Shown here: piece after piece, positions 32,371 through 43,881 of the stretch
Position numbering within the stretch: the first letter of the stretch is position 1
How the letters are laid out: every line of letters starts with the position of its first letter
Source: Mycogone perniciosa
Taxonomy: Eukaryota > Ascomycota > Sordariomycetes > Hypocreales > Hypocreaceae
Assembly (NCBI GenBank): GCA_025331125.1
Contig: JAOALB010000032.1
Span: forward strand, 124,001 to 188,000
Direction of reading: 5' to 3'
DNA length: 64,000 nt
Translations under genes and position numbers: made by a program
The notes under the pieces: generated by a model
Told to the model about the DNA's origin: nothing
Databases searched by the model: none
What the model saw: the letters and a program-made list of their open reading frames with translations, nothing else

Positions 32371-34162
32371 ATGCTTCTTTCTTTAAGGCGACCACTTTCT
32401 TCACCACTATTTAACTTGAGTAGGAGCTTTACGAATAGTGGTCTATTCACACCTCAGCGCACTGCATTTTCGATTCGGGCACGGCTTGTTACAACCATGG
32501 CGACTCCGTACCGAATTCATGTCCCCTCCAATGAGACGGGCCTGTTGGGATGGAAGCAAAGTGATGAGGCAGCTGTGAAGGTTTCAGAGCTTTTGCAAAA
32601 GGACCTCGAAGTGTGTGTTAAAATTTACTACGTGCGACCACTTATATACTGACTCGAGATCTGTAGACTCATCATGCATTATTCAGCCCACGGGGCTTCC
32701 ACAACCACGTATGTGCCTTGTTTACTCGATTTTTTGTTTTACGAGGTCATACATAACCGTGAACTAGACTAACCATCAAAATTCAGATTGCCCATCACCT
32801 TCTATCCCTGTACGGGACGGGGGCAACCCCAGAGGTATTGGAAACAGCCTATGCCGCAAATACCTCCTACCAGATCAAAGTCGGAGAACCTCACGTCAGC
32901 ATTGTCGAAGATCTTAAACTCGGATGGGCGAAGGACTCTCCCTATCTCGGCAAAGGGAAACACTACACGGACTTCCTCAAGTTCTTTCAGGGCGAGATTG
33001 AGGGGAGAGGATGGCAGGAGGTCCTACAGGATTATGTCTTCAAGGGCGATGAAAGAAGCGAAGACCTTTTGAGTCGTCTTTTTGCCGGTATGCTTGCAGT
33101 TCTAACCACAAAGTTGATGAGGTACTCTGAGTCAAACTGAGAGCACCAGACGGCTGACTCAATATCAATTGCCAGGCCTTCTCCATCCCTTAATACAAGT
33201 CATGTACGGCATTGAGTGGCAGCAACCTGCCCTCATCGCCTCAGGCCTCGCCCAAGCTGCTATCCACGAGAACCGCATGGGGTCAATACTTGCCAAAGTC
33301 GACGAAATTACACGGTCCCGTACCCTCAGTCCCTCTCCCCAGCATCTCACCATTCCAGAGCTATTTGAGACAATTCGACAAAACCACGCAACTCTGGCCA
33401 CCAGCGCTCGCTGGGAGGATGGAGCAAGCATCTACCAGAATATCCTTGATCGTGCCGGTGATGAAGCCTTGGACCTTCTGGCGCAGGTCCGTGTTCGGGA
33501 AGACGGGTTAGAGGAGAGGTTGGCTGAGATGATCCATTCGTGTGCGTATGTTGCTGCTGCAACAGTGTTCCATCCACCAAATGTTCCCAAGTTTGATTTC
33601 TTCTTGGTGTGAGTTCCCCCATCACTGTCCTCTCCCCCTTTCCCTCTTGGTAAACTAACTGGATGGTTGTTTAAACAGTCATCACCTCACCTCAACACCG
33701 TTCTTCGTCACCCTCTTCAAATTCCCCTGGCTTTCCGCTTCCGCAAAAGCCCACATCCTCGAAAGGAAGATCCGTCTCGACCTCATCCAATATATCGCCC
33801 GTGGATGCCCTTCTCTGAACCTCACATCTATCAGGTCCTTCACGCCCAGTAACACCGACAGTAGCATCACCAAGCCCGAGGGCGTGATTCCACGTTTTCA
33901 CAATGTCGTTGATGATGGACACACTATCAAAGTCGTTCGCGCGCTGCTCTTAGCTCGGGAGTTGTCCCTCAAATACATTGATAAGCCTTGGATTCGTATT
34001 TCTGATGATGAGACATGGCTGAAGGTGCATTACCTGTTGCTTGAGGGGACGGAGGGCCAGAAAAGTAATTTGTGGGTAAGGGGGGCTGGGTTTGACGAGG
34101 CATGGAATGAAATACCAGAGGCAAGGTCAGTGAAGAAGGATACACATCCACTCGCTATCTAG
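32371..34162 (+). CDS. questin-oxidase-like protein (DUF4243 family)
   Basis: Five exons: 32371-32610, 32667-32708, 32787-33087, 33176-33608 and 33679-34162, with introns of 56, 78, 88 and 70 bp. From the ATG at 32371 the product is 499 aa; from a second in-frame ATG at 32497 (context ACAACCATGG, near-ideal) it is 457 aa. The first 42 residues are rich in Arg, Ser and Leu and free of acidic residues, like a mitochondrial presequence. Family signatures are THHALFSPRGFHNHIAHHLL with its conserved His cluster, PLIQVMYGIEWQQPALIASG, and HHLTSTPFFVTLF. Known relatives are questin oxidase (Baeyer-Villiger-type ring opening in geodin biosynthesis), but most fungal members have no assigned substrate. 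Neighbours are housekeeping genes, so a clustered secondary-metabolite role is not supported. It ends 72 bp from the convergent PWP2 gene. Confidence 0.9.
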
Positions 34163-34234
34163 AGCCGGTGGAGGGGCTGTAGGATATCTTTATGCAGTAT
34201 TTTCGACTAAATTGCATGTTCTATTATTTCTCAT

Positions 34235-37111
34235 CTAATCCAAACCAACCCACTCATCATCATCAGACTCGCCGCCCGACTCCGCAGTGCCATTCATCAC
34301 CGCGTCTATCGACTTCTGTTCTCCACTCGTTAGGTACAGCGACTGACTCTTTCCCTCTTCCTCCTTTTTGCCAGCTTGTCCGAGTAAATAGTCAACCATG
34401 TAAACGTTCTCATCCGCCAGTCTCCTAATCTCGTCTCTCATCTTCGACACAGCCCGGGAGACTACCCGGAGCTCGACGTCCACCTTGCCCCGGTTGGCTG
34501 TTAACCAAGCACCGTGCTTGTCGATGAGCGCTTTGATCCATAGCAGACAAAACTCGATATGAGGAGACTCTTCCGTTTGTGCCGCAACGAAACGTAGTAA
34601 CCGGGATACGTAGACTGTAGGAAGATCGGCGACCACCAAAGAAATGTCGGCCGGTGGCACGGCTTGGAAAACTCGCTTAATCAAACCGGCTTCGTTGAGT
34701 CGGAAAGCCATGACCAACGCCTTTAGATAGTCCTTTTCGTTTTCCAAAACAGCGAGGGTTGAAGCAGGAGTGATCTCAATATTCAGATCAAACGGGTCAA
34801 ACTGAAGAGTGTTGTCGAGACTGTAGATGAGGAGACCCTCTGTGGAAGCCGCACAGAATGCAGTACCAGTGGGTGAAAAGGCTACTCCCGTTACTCGAAC
34901 TTCTGGCATCTTCTTTCTGGCAGAGGGATCGCCACCACGCTTTGATCCAGGCAAGCTGTTGTCGACGCGGTCTTCGCGGTCAGATGCCTCCCCTTGCATG
35001 TCTATATCCCCCTCGGGCCCAGCCTCTGTCAACAATTTGCTGTTGAGAAATTCCTGAGTACCGGATAGAGACACGTTCACGCTAACAGTGAACTTCTTCA
35101 GCAGAACCATGGTTGTCACAGAATAAAGGCAAATGTACTTGGTGTTTCCACCTGCCAAGAGACAACTACCGTCAGTGCTATACCGTATGGTAGCGAAACT
35201 CTTGGTGCCTGCAGTATTGGCTGCGGTTCTTCGGTCCGATATTTTGCGACCACCAGAGGCGTCTCGACGGCCGTCTAGGCCAGCGGTTTGCTCGGCTTCT
35301 GAGACTGACCAGAATGTCAATTGGCCATCGAGGGTTGAGACAGCTAGTTGAAGCGAATCTGGCCGGACAGCAATATCGAGTACATCCGCCTGTAGTTGCA
35401 AAGGCTCGCTTGTCTGTGTCCTGTTAAAGATAGACCATATCCGAGCTGTACGATCCCAGCTGCCGCTCACCAGGGAGCTGCCGTTTGGTGTGAACGCCAA
35501 CGCAGATACAGGTCCCTCGTGTCCAGACATCTGATCCAGCAACTGACCGGTTTGCACCGACCAGATGTGAATGTCGAATGAATCCAACGATCCCGCAGCA
35601 ACGACTTCACCGCTGGGATCAACAGCCATGCAGGTGAACGACAGCCGGGTTGGTGCTGTGAACGTTCGGAAATTTCGGTATCTGATCAGATCCCACGCTC
35701 GTATCGAGCCATCAAGACTTGAGGTAAAGAGTACGTTTCCCTTCTTCGCAAATTCACAAGCAGTCACGCCACTTGTATGTTCCGTGAAGGTAACGATGCA
35801 GAAGCCGGATTCGGTATCCCATACCTTGATTTTGCCGTCATCAGCAGTGGTAATAATTCGCTTACCATCGGGTGAGTAAACAAGTGAGTTTATTGAGTCG
35901 AAGTGGCCTTGTTGCTTGAGAATGTAGGACTCCGATTGCCACTCCCAGACCAACAACTGACCAAGTTTCGAGGCACCGAAAGCCAACCACTCTCCGCTCT
36001 TGTTGATAGTCACGAAATCGATGTCATTCTGGGAAATGCTCAGTTTATGAATGTTGTTTAAGTCGGGCATTTCGTAGAGTCCGAATAGACCGTTGGAGAA
36101 CCCGGCCACCAAGAGGTTTGTTTCTGGGTGAAAGGAGGCGCATCGCACGTGGGCGCTGCCCTGCATGAAGTAATGTCGCTGGACGATCCGCCATCGCATG
36201 TCCGAGTCATCGTCATCATCCTGCATCCGGTCGTCTTCCTCCGTCTGGTTGATGGGTTTGACGTATTTCCAATCGAATACAGCGCCATCCTTGCTCACAG
36301 TGTAGATAGTTTCCTGGTCCTCGGAAAACCATGCGCCAATGACCATTTGTTTGTGCCCAGAGAGCACAGTGGGCGTGAATCCCTCCTCTGCATCCACGCT
36401 CCATACCCTGGCTGTCAAATCCTTCGAGGCTGTCAGGAAGAATCGAGAGTCGCTTGACCATTCAACATGCTGAACAGAATCAAAGTGACCTGTGTGTGTA
36501 TGGTGCTTCACAAAAGGGGCAAATTCGAGCTCCCCTTCAGCATTAGTGTCAGGGGTTGAAGGCACATGCCAAACTTCGATTTTGCGACCCAAGCCCGCGA
36601 CAAAGTATCTTCCGGAAGGTGAGAAAGACAGCGCTGTGAGCGGCGATCGGAAAGAGAAGTGGTAGATGGATATGCGACGAGGAACGTTGGTCAGAATGGC
36701 GTGGCCATCTTCGTCAACAGTGATAAGAAGATTTCCACGGGGAGAGAGCCCGATTCTGACAATGTTTTTGCGATGGGCGAAGGGAACTGTATACGACTTG
36801 TTTCTGGAGTGCCTAGGTTAGCAGAGACATCCCTCAGACAGCACAAAGCGACTCATTTGCTGCCCAGACGAATTGACAAAAGGCTAACATACTCAACCAA
36901 GTTAAAAACAGTCACCCGATTACCCACGGGCGAGAAGAGGTGAGTGCCATCCGGGCTGAAAAGCAGATTGCCCTGGCAGTAGACAGTGCCTAGCAAGTTG
37001 GAAAACTGCACCACAATGTCAGCACTCGGCGCAGTTCATGCCACTAGCAGGGCCAATTGAAGAGATTGAAGCCATTGCCAAGCTGCATCTTACCCTAAAA
37101 TCGGTCTTCAT
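34235..37111 (-). CDS. pwp2: PWP2/UTP1, small-subunit processome WD40 protein
   Basis: Three exons: 37111-37094 (six codons, MKTDFR), 37005-36893 and 36803-34235. Introns of 88 and 89 bp; 899 aa. Joined, the start reads MKTDFRFSNLLGTVYCQGNL, the conserved PWP2 N-terminus. Tandem WD40 blades form two propellers (for example FFLTASKDLTARVWSVD, SLVYSPDGKRIITTADDGKI, SALAFTPNGSSLVSGSWDRT). The C-terminal helical Utp12-type domain covers about the last 170 residues (LAVLENEKDYLKALVMAFRL onward), ending in an acidic DDDEWVGLD tail. PWP2 is a subunit of the UTP-B complex that binds the 5' ETS of pre-rRNA in the nucleolus. The gene is divergent from the septin gene. Confidence 0.95.
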
Positions 37112-37836
37112 GGTCAACTGCTGGCCATGATCATGTAGACTGATGTTGTATGGTGGGCTGTCTATGGCCGAAGTTGTCGCATCAAAAAATCAAGCTGCAA
37201 CTTTCTTATCGATATGGCGTGAATTTTTCTGGCGTCTGATGGAGACAGCTTCGCAAAAGGAACAACTGGAAGAAGGAGCGGCAGATAGTTTATCCTAGCT
37301 CCCCAGCTCTAAGCCTGGAACAGCAAAGCTTGGGGCGCACCGACCGCCTCAATCTTGGCCCGCCATTTGGGCCATTTGGGGTGCAGCACTGGTGGCTGGA
37401 GCTCCTTTTGCTGGCTCAGCGAAGGCCCGGCTTGCCAGGGGCCTGTGAACACGCTGAAGGCCACTGTAACCTGTTGGCAGGCGAAAAGGGGACCACTGCC
37501 TGCTCCGTGCCCCCATCGCACTAGCCAAATAGGCCCAATCAGCCACAACTGCCAGCCTATCAACGGCCAGAACCCCTGGACAGTCCAGAGACGTGGAAAA
37601 TTGGACCTCAACCCCTTCCATCCCCTGAAAGTTCAACTTCGAGCTCTGAAAGCCGAACCTCTACCTCGTTTGATCAACTCCCAAGCGAATCTCCTTCTAA
37701 TACCTCGACCGTGGCATCTGCAGACATCTTCTCTCTTGTTCTGCTTCGTCTGACGGCTGCAATACCGCTTCGGCACTCATCTATTCCCAGCTCTTCCTAT
37801 TAACACCGCTGATCCGCCCCCCTCACCTCGCCCAAG
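37112..37836. promoter_or_regulatory. divergent promoter between PWP2 and septin genes
   Basis: About 725 bp. It contains CCAATCAG at 37535-37542, the core recognised by the fungal HAP/CBC complex, and two palindromic-looking GGCC/GCCA-rich blocks near 37360-37400 and 37430-37450. Several overlapping open frames on both strands have no coding character. Confidence 0.5.
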
Positions 37837-39193
37837 ATGGCTCCCGCTGCTGCTGAGAGCGCCTCACCGATTGGCATTGCCAACCTGCCCAACCAGCGAC
37901 ACAAGATCGTCGCAAAGCGCGGTGCTGGCTTCACTATTATGGTATGTGCGATCAGCTTGATCTCTGGACTCCTTGACGCGTGCCTAATATCTAGACGAAC
38001 CGCTAACGTCGCGTATAGGTTGCTGGCGAGTCGGGTCTGGGCAAGACGACGTTCATCAACACTCTGTTCTCCACAACCATCAAGAACTACGCCGATCACA
38101 AGCGTCGACACCAGAAGCAGGTCGACAAGACCGTCGAGATTGAGATCACCAAGGCCGAGCTTGAGGAGAAGTTCTTTAAGGGTATGTATCTCATGCTCAC
38201 CGGCTGGCCTGTAGTGTGCTAACCCGTGATTCTACCACTCTCAGTCCGACTGACCGTTATCGATACCCCTGGTTTTGGTGACTATGTCAACAACCGCGAC
38301 TCCTGGATGCCCATTATCGAGTTCCTCGACGACCAGCACGAGTCTTACATGCTCCAGGAGCAGCAGCCTCGCCGTCAGGACAAGATTGATCTCCGTGTCC
38401 ACGCCTGTCTGTACTTCATCCGCCCCACGGGCCACACCCTTAAGCCCCTGGATATCGAAGTTATGAAGCGCCTCTGCTCAAGAGTCAACCTGATTCCTGT
38501 CATCGCCAAGGCCGATACCCTCAGCCCTGCTGACCTAGCCAAGTTCAAGCAAAGAGTACGATGACCCTACCGGCCGTCAATTTTCTTTACCAGTGTTTTC
38601 TAACTACGTTTCAGATCGTCAATGTCATTGAAGCCCAGAACATCAAGATCTACCAGCCCCCGATTGAGGAGGATGACGAGGCCGCTGCCCAGCACGCGCG
38701 TAGCCTTATGGCCGCTATGCCGTTCGCTGTTATCGGCTCTGAGAAGGACGTCAAGACTGGCGATGGCCGCATCGTCAAGGGCCGTCAGTACTCGTGGGGC
38801 GTTGCCGAGGTTGAGAATGAGGACCACTGCGACTTCAAGAAGTTGCGATCCATTCTGATCAGGACCCACATGCTCGACCTCATTCACACCACCGAGGAGC
38901 TTCACTACGAGGCCTACCGTGCGCAACAGATGGAGACACGCAAGTTTGGCGAGGCCCGCCCCAGGAAGCTCGACAACCCCAAGTTCAAGGAGGAGGAAGA
39001 GGCGCTGCGGAAGCGTTTCACCGAGCAGGTCAAGATCGAAGAGCAGCGCTTCCGACAATGGGAGCAGAAGCTCATTGCCGAGCGCGATCGTCTCAACAAG
39101 GACCTCGAGCAGACTCATGCCCAGATCAAGCAGCTGGAGGGTGAACTCGAGGCCATGCAAGGCAGCGCTGTCCGAAGCCACGGTCGCCGTTAA
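37837..39193 (+). CDS. septin, CDC12/AspC type
   Basis: Four exons: 37837-37941, 38019-38181, 38245-38555 and 38615-39193. Introns of 77, 63 and 59 bp; 385 aa. GTPase motifs are G1 GESGLGKT, G3 DTPGFGD and G4 AKAD, with the septin-unique element LRSILIRTHMLDLIHTTEELH. A C-terminal coiled coil (about residues 310-380, KFKEEEEALRKRF... to the end) is present. ASPIGIANLPNQRHKI at the N-terminus fits the yeast Cdc12/Aspergillus AspC group. It would assemble with other septins into filaments at septa, hyphal tips and, in pathogens, the appressorium. The third intron uses donor AGA|GTACGA. Confidence 0.95.
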
Positions 39194-39889
39194 ATCACAT
39201 ACGATATACATCGTCAGCGCACCAAGTTGGTGTTGGACAATTGGTAGTCATTTTCTCTCTTATAGCCTATGGCTCCAGCTTTGGGTTTGGAGTTGAAGAG
39301 GTCGAACGGCGAATACCAATTCGGAGGAACACATTCATGGATATTCTCGCCAGCCACTACTACTACGGGGGTTGTGGGGAGTTTTGGAGGTGACAGTGGG
39401 TTTCCCGCGGTTACGACTGCAAGAAGCATCACTGCGATTCTCTCCGTATTTGTGGCCGTTCGGTTCAGCTGGCATTCGAACAAAATTATGGCCGTTCCCT
39501 CAAAATTAGCGAGTAGGACGGATGTTGGAGGTTTTGATAATGTAGCCCTATTTTATCCCTCTGTTTTTCTTTAATTCGAGCCCCTTTCCTCAGCTAGGCA
39601 CACGTTTTCTAGTTCCATGTAATTCAGTCATCATGTTTTTATGACACAAATCTTAGTGAAATACTTCAACTCGGAGCTATGCTAGTATATTGTGTTTTCT
39701 TTTTGTTTGGAAATTAACCAATACGCATTGCCTCCTCTGTAAGACCTGATCGACACGATGCTAGACAAAAGAGCATGGGGCGACCATCCGTTAAATCCCT
39801 TGTTGCTATCTCCTTCCTTGTACTTGGTATATAGTATGACATTAAGTTCACTCGCAACCTCCAGAAATATGTAAGCAAGAATCTAGCCT
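39194..39889. other. convergent intergenic stretch
   Basis: 3' flanks of the septin (+) and mitochondrial kinase (-) genes. A 101-codon open frame from ATG 39269 lies in the septin 3' flank and has no recognised features. No other element seen. Confidence 0.55.
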
Positions 39890-41585
39890 CTAAACAGCAT
39901 CCATGCTGGCTCTGGTAGTGAGTTGCTCATTCTTATTCCCCAGCCTTGATATTTGCAAAAAGGCATCAACGCCATAGCCCTCCAGGCCGTGTAAGTGTAA
40001 AGAGCCGGCCCAGTACTCAGCATAGACACGGCTCAAAGGCAGGCCCATTCCTAGGCGGAGTTTGGGCGGCCGGCTGGTGAGCGAGGAAAGGGAACCCCGG
40101 TAGGTGGGTGTCTTGAGGTCCGCACGGCCGAGCTCCTCCTCGACATGAAGCTCTTGCATCGTTGCGGCCATGCGGGGCACTCGGCCGAGGTTCTGGAGAC
40201 GCTTTTGGCTTTGGGGGCCTTTGCTGAAGGACCAGAGGTAAGGGAGTTCTTCGCGGGGGATGCCTCCGCCGCGGTCTGAAATACGGATGATGACGTGCTC
40301 TTGAGCCTCGCAGATGGTGACTTCGATGGGAGGAGGGGTGTTTGATTTAGTTGTTGAGTTGGGATTGCTGTGGCGGTCGATGACGGCTTGGACGGAGTTT
40401 CGGAGGAGCTCGCCGATGATGTACTCAAGGTGGCTGAGGATGTAAGGGAAGCTGGCATCGAGGTGGCCGTCGACTTTGATTTCGGGAACTTGGACACCTG
40501 GACCATTTGTGGAGAGGGCGAGGTGGGTGACGGCTTTTGCGCAGCGATCTATGACGTCCTTTGCAGAGCATTTTATGAAGACTTCGCCAATGAAGTCAGA
40601 CTCGGAGAGCTTGGCTCCGGGGGAGAAGTAAGGCGAGTTGTAGGTTTCGGTCAGGGAGAGGTGTTGCTCGGCGATGACTCGTCGAGATATACGCTAGAAG
40701 CTACGTGAGCACTGGGGAGCTCCGATGCACCAGCCCATTGACTTACTGATCTAAGGATAGTGTTCATGAACTGGTCTAGCTCTCTGGGATCCATTAGGCC
40801 ACCGCACTCGAGGATGCCCATGGCAAGCTTGGGGATGACCGTGAGGTGGCCTTTGAGGTTATGGCTGATGACCTCACAAAACTTCTCATTGTCCTCGAGC
40901 GTTTTGATTTCCTTGACCTTGCGAAACATGTCGAAAGCATTGTAGTACAGGTCGTATACATCTTTGATATGGGGGTTCGTGACGACAACGTAGGGAAGCT
41001 TCTGCATATCACGGATCCGATGTGCTAGTCTGCAAGACTCCGGGTCAGCTACTTCGGAACCATCTAATACTACCTGGGATTCCCAGGACCGTTGAGAGGC
41101 CAAACAGACTTACCTAACTGGCAATTCGGTGCGGACATAATTTGCAGAGCTAATCAGGCGCGATTCGGTCAGAGAGCGACCAAAGACCATCAGCTGGCGC
41201 AAGCTGATGGGGCGCGCCTCTTTTGCAACCCATCTACGACTGCCTTAGCGCCTGCGCCGCACGATGCGGAGCGTCTTGTGTGTGCCATGTGTGTCATGTG
41301 TGTGTTTATTGTGTTGTATTATGTTGTGTTGTGTTGTGTTCGCTAGGGGAGCACAAGAAGAAGGGAGGAGGAGGTCTTTGCATACTCGTCTAGAACAGAA
41401 ATCGGCCGCCATGATCCGTTCGTAGCCTTGCTCGCCCTGCGTGTTTGTATCGTCGCGGGTCGTGCAGCTGTTCTGCGTGGAGGAACCGTGTCACCGAAGC
41501 TCGGCGTCGTTCTCGCCGTCGTGGCCAGAGCCGGGTCGATCAGTCTGCATCGTTTGCTGGAGTTGCGCCGCGCGATGGAGAACAT
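39890..41585 (-). CDS. mitochondrial dehydrogenase kinase (PDK/BCKDK family)
   Basis: Four exons: 41585-41386, 41233-41114, 41029-40747 and 40693-39890. Introns of 152, 84 and 53 bp; 468 aa. The N-terminus (MFSIARRNSSKRCRLIDPAL... with many Arg and Ser) is a likely mitochondrial presequence. The helical regulatory domain reads SVLDEWVAKEARPISLRQLM and MVFGRSLTESRLISSANYVR, then LAHRIRDMQKLPYVVVTNPH. The GHKL ATPase part has the N-box in ELLRNSVQAVIDRH, the G1 box SDRGGGIPREELPYLWSFS and the G2 box RLGMGLPLSRVYAEYW. It phosphorylates and inactivates pyruvate or branched-chain ketoacid dehydrogenase E1; which one cannot be read from the sequence. Intron 1 is enlarged by a TGTTG/TGTGT repeat. 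Confidence 0.93.
41271..41340. repeat. TGTGT/TGTTG simple repeat inside intron 1 of the mitochondrial kinase
   Basis: GTGTGTGCCATGTGTGTC is followed by five-base TGTTG units. The repeat accounts for most of the extra length of this 152-bp intron relative to the 50-90 bp usual here. Confidence 0.8.
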
Positions 41586-43881
41586 GCCCGCGGTTCCATG
41601 CAGGGATTTTGGGCAGCAGTGTTCGTTCGAGGGCAGAAGCGGCCGGCGAAAGATGTGCGGGCGCAGAGGAAGCTGAAAGAGAAGTGTGGCAATATCGTCA
41701 CAAGGCTTGGACTATAAAAAAACAAAAGAAATGATAGGTTCGGTACACGGCGAATGAGTCAGAGAATGGAGGTGGTGATAATACGCAGGCGTGTGCTTCT
41801 CATGAAGCTCTCCAAGGCGTGTCAGAAGCTTAGATCAGCTGCTGACAATCTTGGCAGACTTTACCCCACATTCAGCGGTATCGGCTCCGAATGGGCGGTC
41901 CCTTTTGCACATGAATGGGGGGCGTTATGTCTGTGCTGCGGATAACCCCGAGGCTTGGTTTACAATTAGTATCTATCTCTTTTCTCAAGGTGAATTAAAA
42001 CCAGTGAAAAGTATAGTACTAATAGTACTAGTAATACTAGATCTCCTTAAGAGGTGTCAGTGTTTCACAATCACAAGCATTTGTACTTTGTAAATATGAG
42101 TGGATAGTTGAAATGTAAATGTCAACTAATGTGCTGAGAGCCTGCATGCAGTGTTTACAATAGCTACCTACCTTAGTGATTGATGACAATTCAGCCATCA
42201 ATGGGCAGCCATGAAATAATCAAACCGGAGCTGCTCGTCAGGTTAGCAGTGACGCCCCGCCATGCCCCAGGTTAAGCTTAACAATATCGACACTGTACGA
42301 AGAATGCAAATGACGCCATCGCAGCACGTTGGTCGTTTTCTATCCACAGCTATTTCGATGATTCAATTCTCCCGGGTCGGCGTCGTCCAGCAATAGAAAG
42401 CAGAGGGTGGGAAAATATCCAAGAAACGTATTTATATCTACAGGAAGCCTTGATATAATACTCTGCTAGTGACAAGAATGGTCAAGACCAACCTAGACTC
42501 AAGAAGGCGTGAGGAGTATGGTAATGTCGCCGTATGTTTCAGAAAAAGATGCATCTCCAGAAAAAACAAAGGCGGATCAAGTCACAAGCAAAGGGCTCTC
42601 TGCGCAACAGGACAACGTCATTGGTAGTGGGGGTGGGGTGACAAGCACAGAGAGATTTGCGCCACAAACCCGAGCCACGATGCCACAGCAGGCGCACAAT
42701 AATTGTTAGCAAAATACATCTGCTTCTGAGAGAGCTGGCTTGGCGAGGAGTTAAATGGTGGGGTAGTCCACGGTTCCCATCTAACACAGCACAAAACACC
42801 TGAAACAGACCCTTTTCGAGTTCCATGTGTGAATGGGCAGAGCAGATGCAACTTGGAGTACGGAAGCTTTTTGCTCCACGGATGCAGCCTCCTGGGACCT
42901 CTGCAGCCTGCCACCGCTAGGGAGCACTAGGGATAGGCAATAACGCTCAGAGCACCCCGTATGTACGGAATATAGCATGAGGTACTTCGTATGGAGCTGT
43001 TGTCATGTCCACTGCCGCCACCAAAGCCCCATGTCAACGTAATGCCAGGACACAGGCACTGTCTGTCCGTCTGTCTGTCACCTCTCTTGACCTCGGGCAG
43101 CTTTTCTGCCGTGCCTCTCTGACTGGTACTCCGTACTCCACATAACTTAACTAAAATTGCAGACGCATCTGCTCTCTCCAGCATCTTTACCTACTATTTT
43201 CCTTTGCTCCCTCTTCGTCTTGCCACCTCTGTGGGCTTGTTGTAGTAGTACTCGCTTTCTCTGGGCTTCTTGTGCCACCCTGCACGTTGGCCGACAGGGC
43301 CTCTTCAGCCTGTCCCTGTTTTAATTTTTTTTTGCTCACTCCTGTGCCCACTGAAGCCGCTATCGTTGCTGCTGTTGCTGCTGCTGCTACAGAGTACTTC
43401 AACTGCAGTCCCTGACTGTCAACGAGCCGCCACACACGCGCGCCTTCTATCTAATACTCCTCGGGCATCTCAAGAGCATCCGCCACTGCACCCCGCGCCT
43501 TGCTTTCCAGCAGCTCTGGAGGTGGCCTGCAGTCGCTGTTGGGTTGTTTCTGGCAAACGAAACCATGGTACGTTTTTTCACAGGCAATTGCGTCAAAGGA
43601 GCTGTTTGTCTCCCCTCCCCCCAGCTTTGCTCTTGCGCCCTGGTCCTCCACGAAGTGCTTTGCAGCTCTGGCTAGACCTCTGGCTGTCCTGACCTAGGCA
43701 CTGCGTGTATTGCTATCGCCATCATTATCCTCGGGAGACCCTCAGCCCTTGGCCCAGCTCGGCGGCCTTTCACCGTCTCCGACCGCTCCGGGCCTCAATC
43801 ACCCTCCTGATTCGTGATTCAGAACCTCAACCTCTTCTTATCTTCTACCCCCCACATCTCCTCCAGTTGAAATCGTCCACC
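41586..43881. other. long divergent intergenic stretch (mitochondrial kinase / USP7)
   Basis: About 2.3 kb without a supported gene. It contains a TAGTACTA-rich patch at 42011-42040, TACTCCGTAC at 43127-43136 and GTACTTCGTATG near 42973. From about 43140 onward there is pyrimidine-rich DNA with CTGCTGTTGCTGCTGCTGC (about 43369-43387), which fits a long leader of the USP7 gene. Leader introns are possible but cannot be fixed. Confidence 0.55.

Noticed and set aside
37309..37753. Overlapping frames of 95-132 codons in the PWP2-septin promoter
   Set aside because: Both strands are open in a GC-rich divergent promoter. There are no conserved features, and the leaders of the two genes must lie here.
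38600..39211. A 203-codon minus-strand frame over septin exon 4
   Set aside because: Antisense of the conserved septin C-terminal region and coiled coil.
39269..39574. A 101-codon plus-strand frame starting with ATG after the septin gene
   Set aside because: Lies in the septin 3' flank, has no recognised motif, no splice connection and ordinary chance length.
40051..40506. A Ser/Thr-rich 151-codon minus-strand frame within the mitochondrial kinase
   Set aside because: It is the kinase's last exon read in another frame of the same strand; the N-box, G1 and G2 boxes lie in the neighbouring frame.
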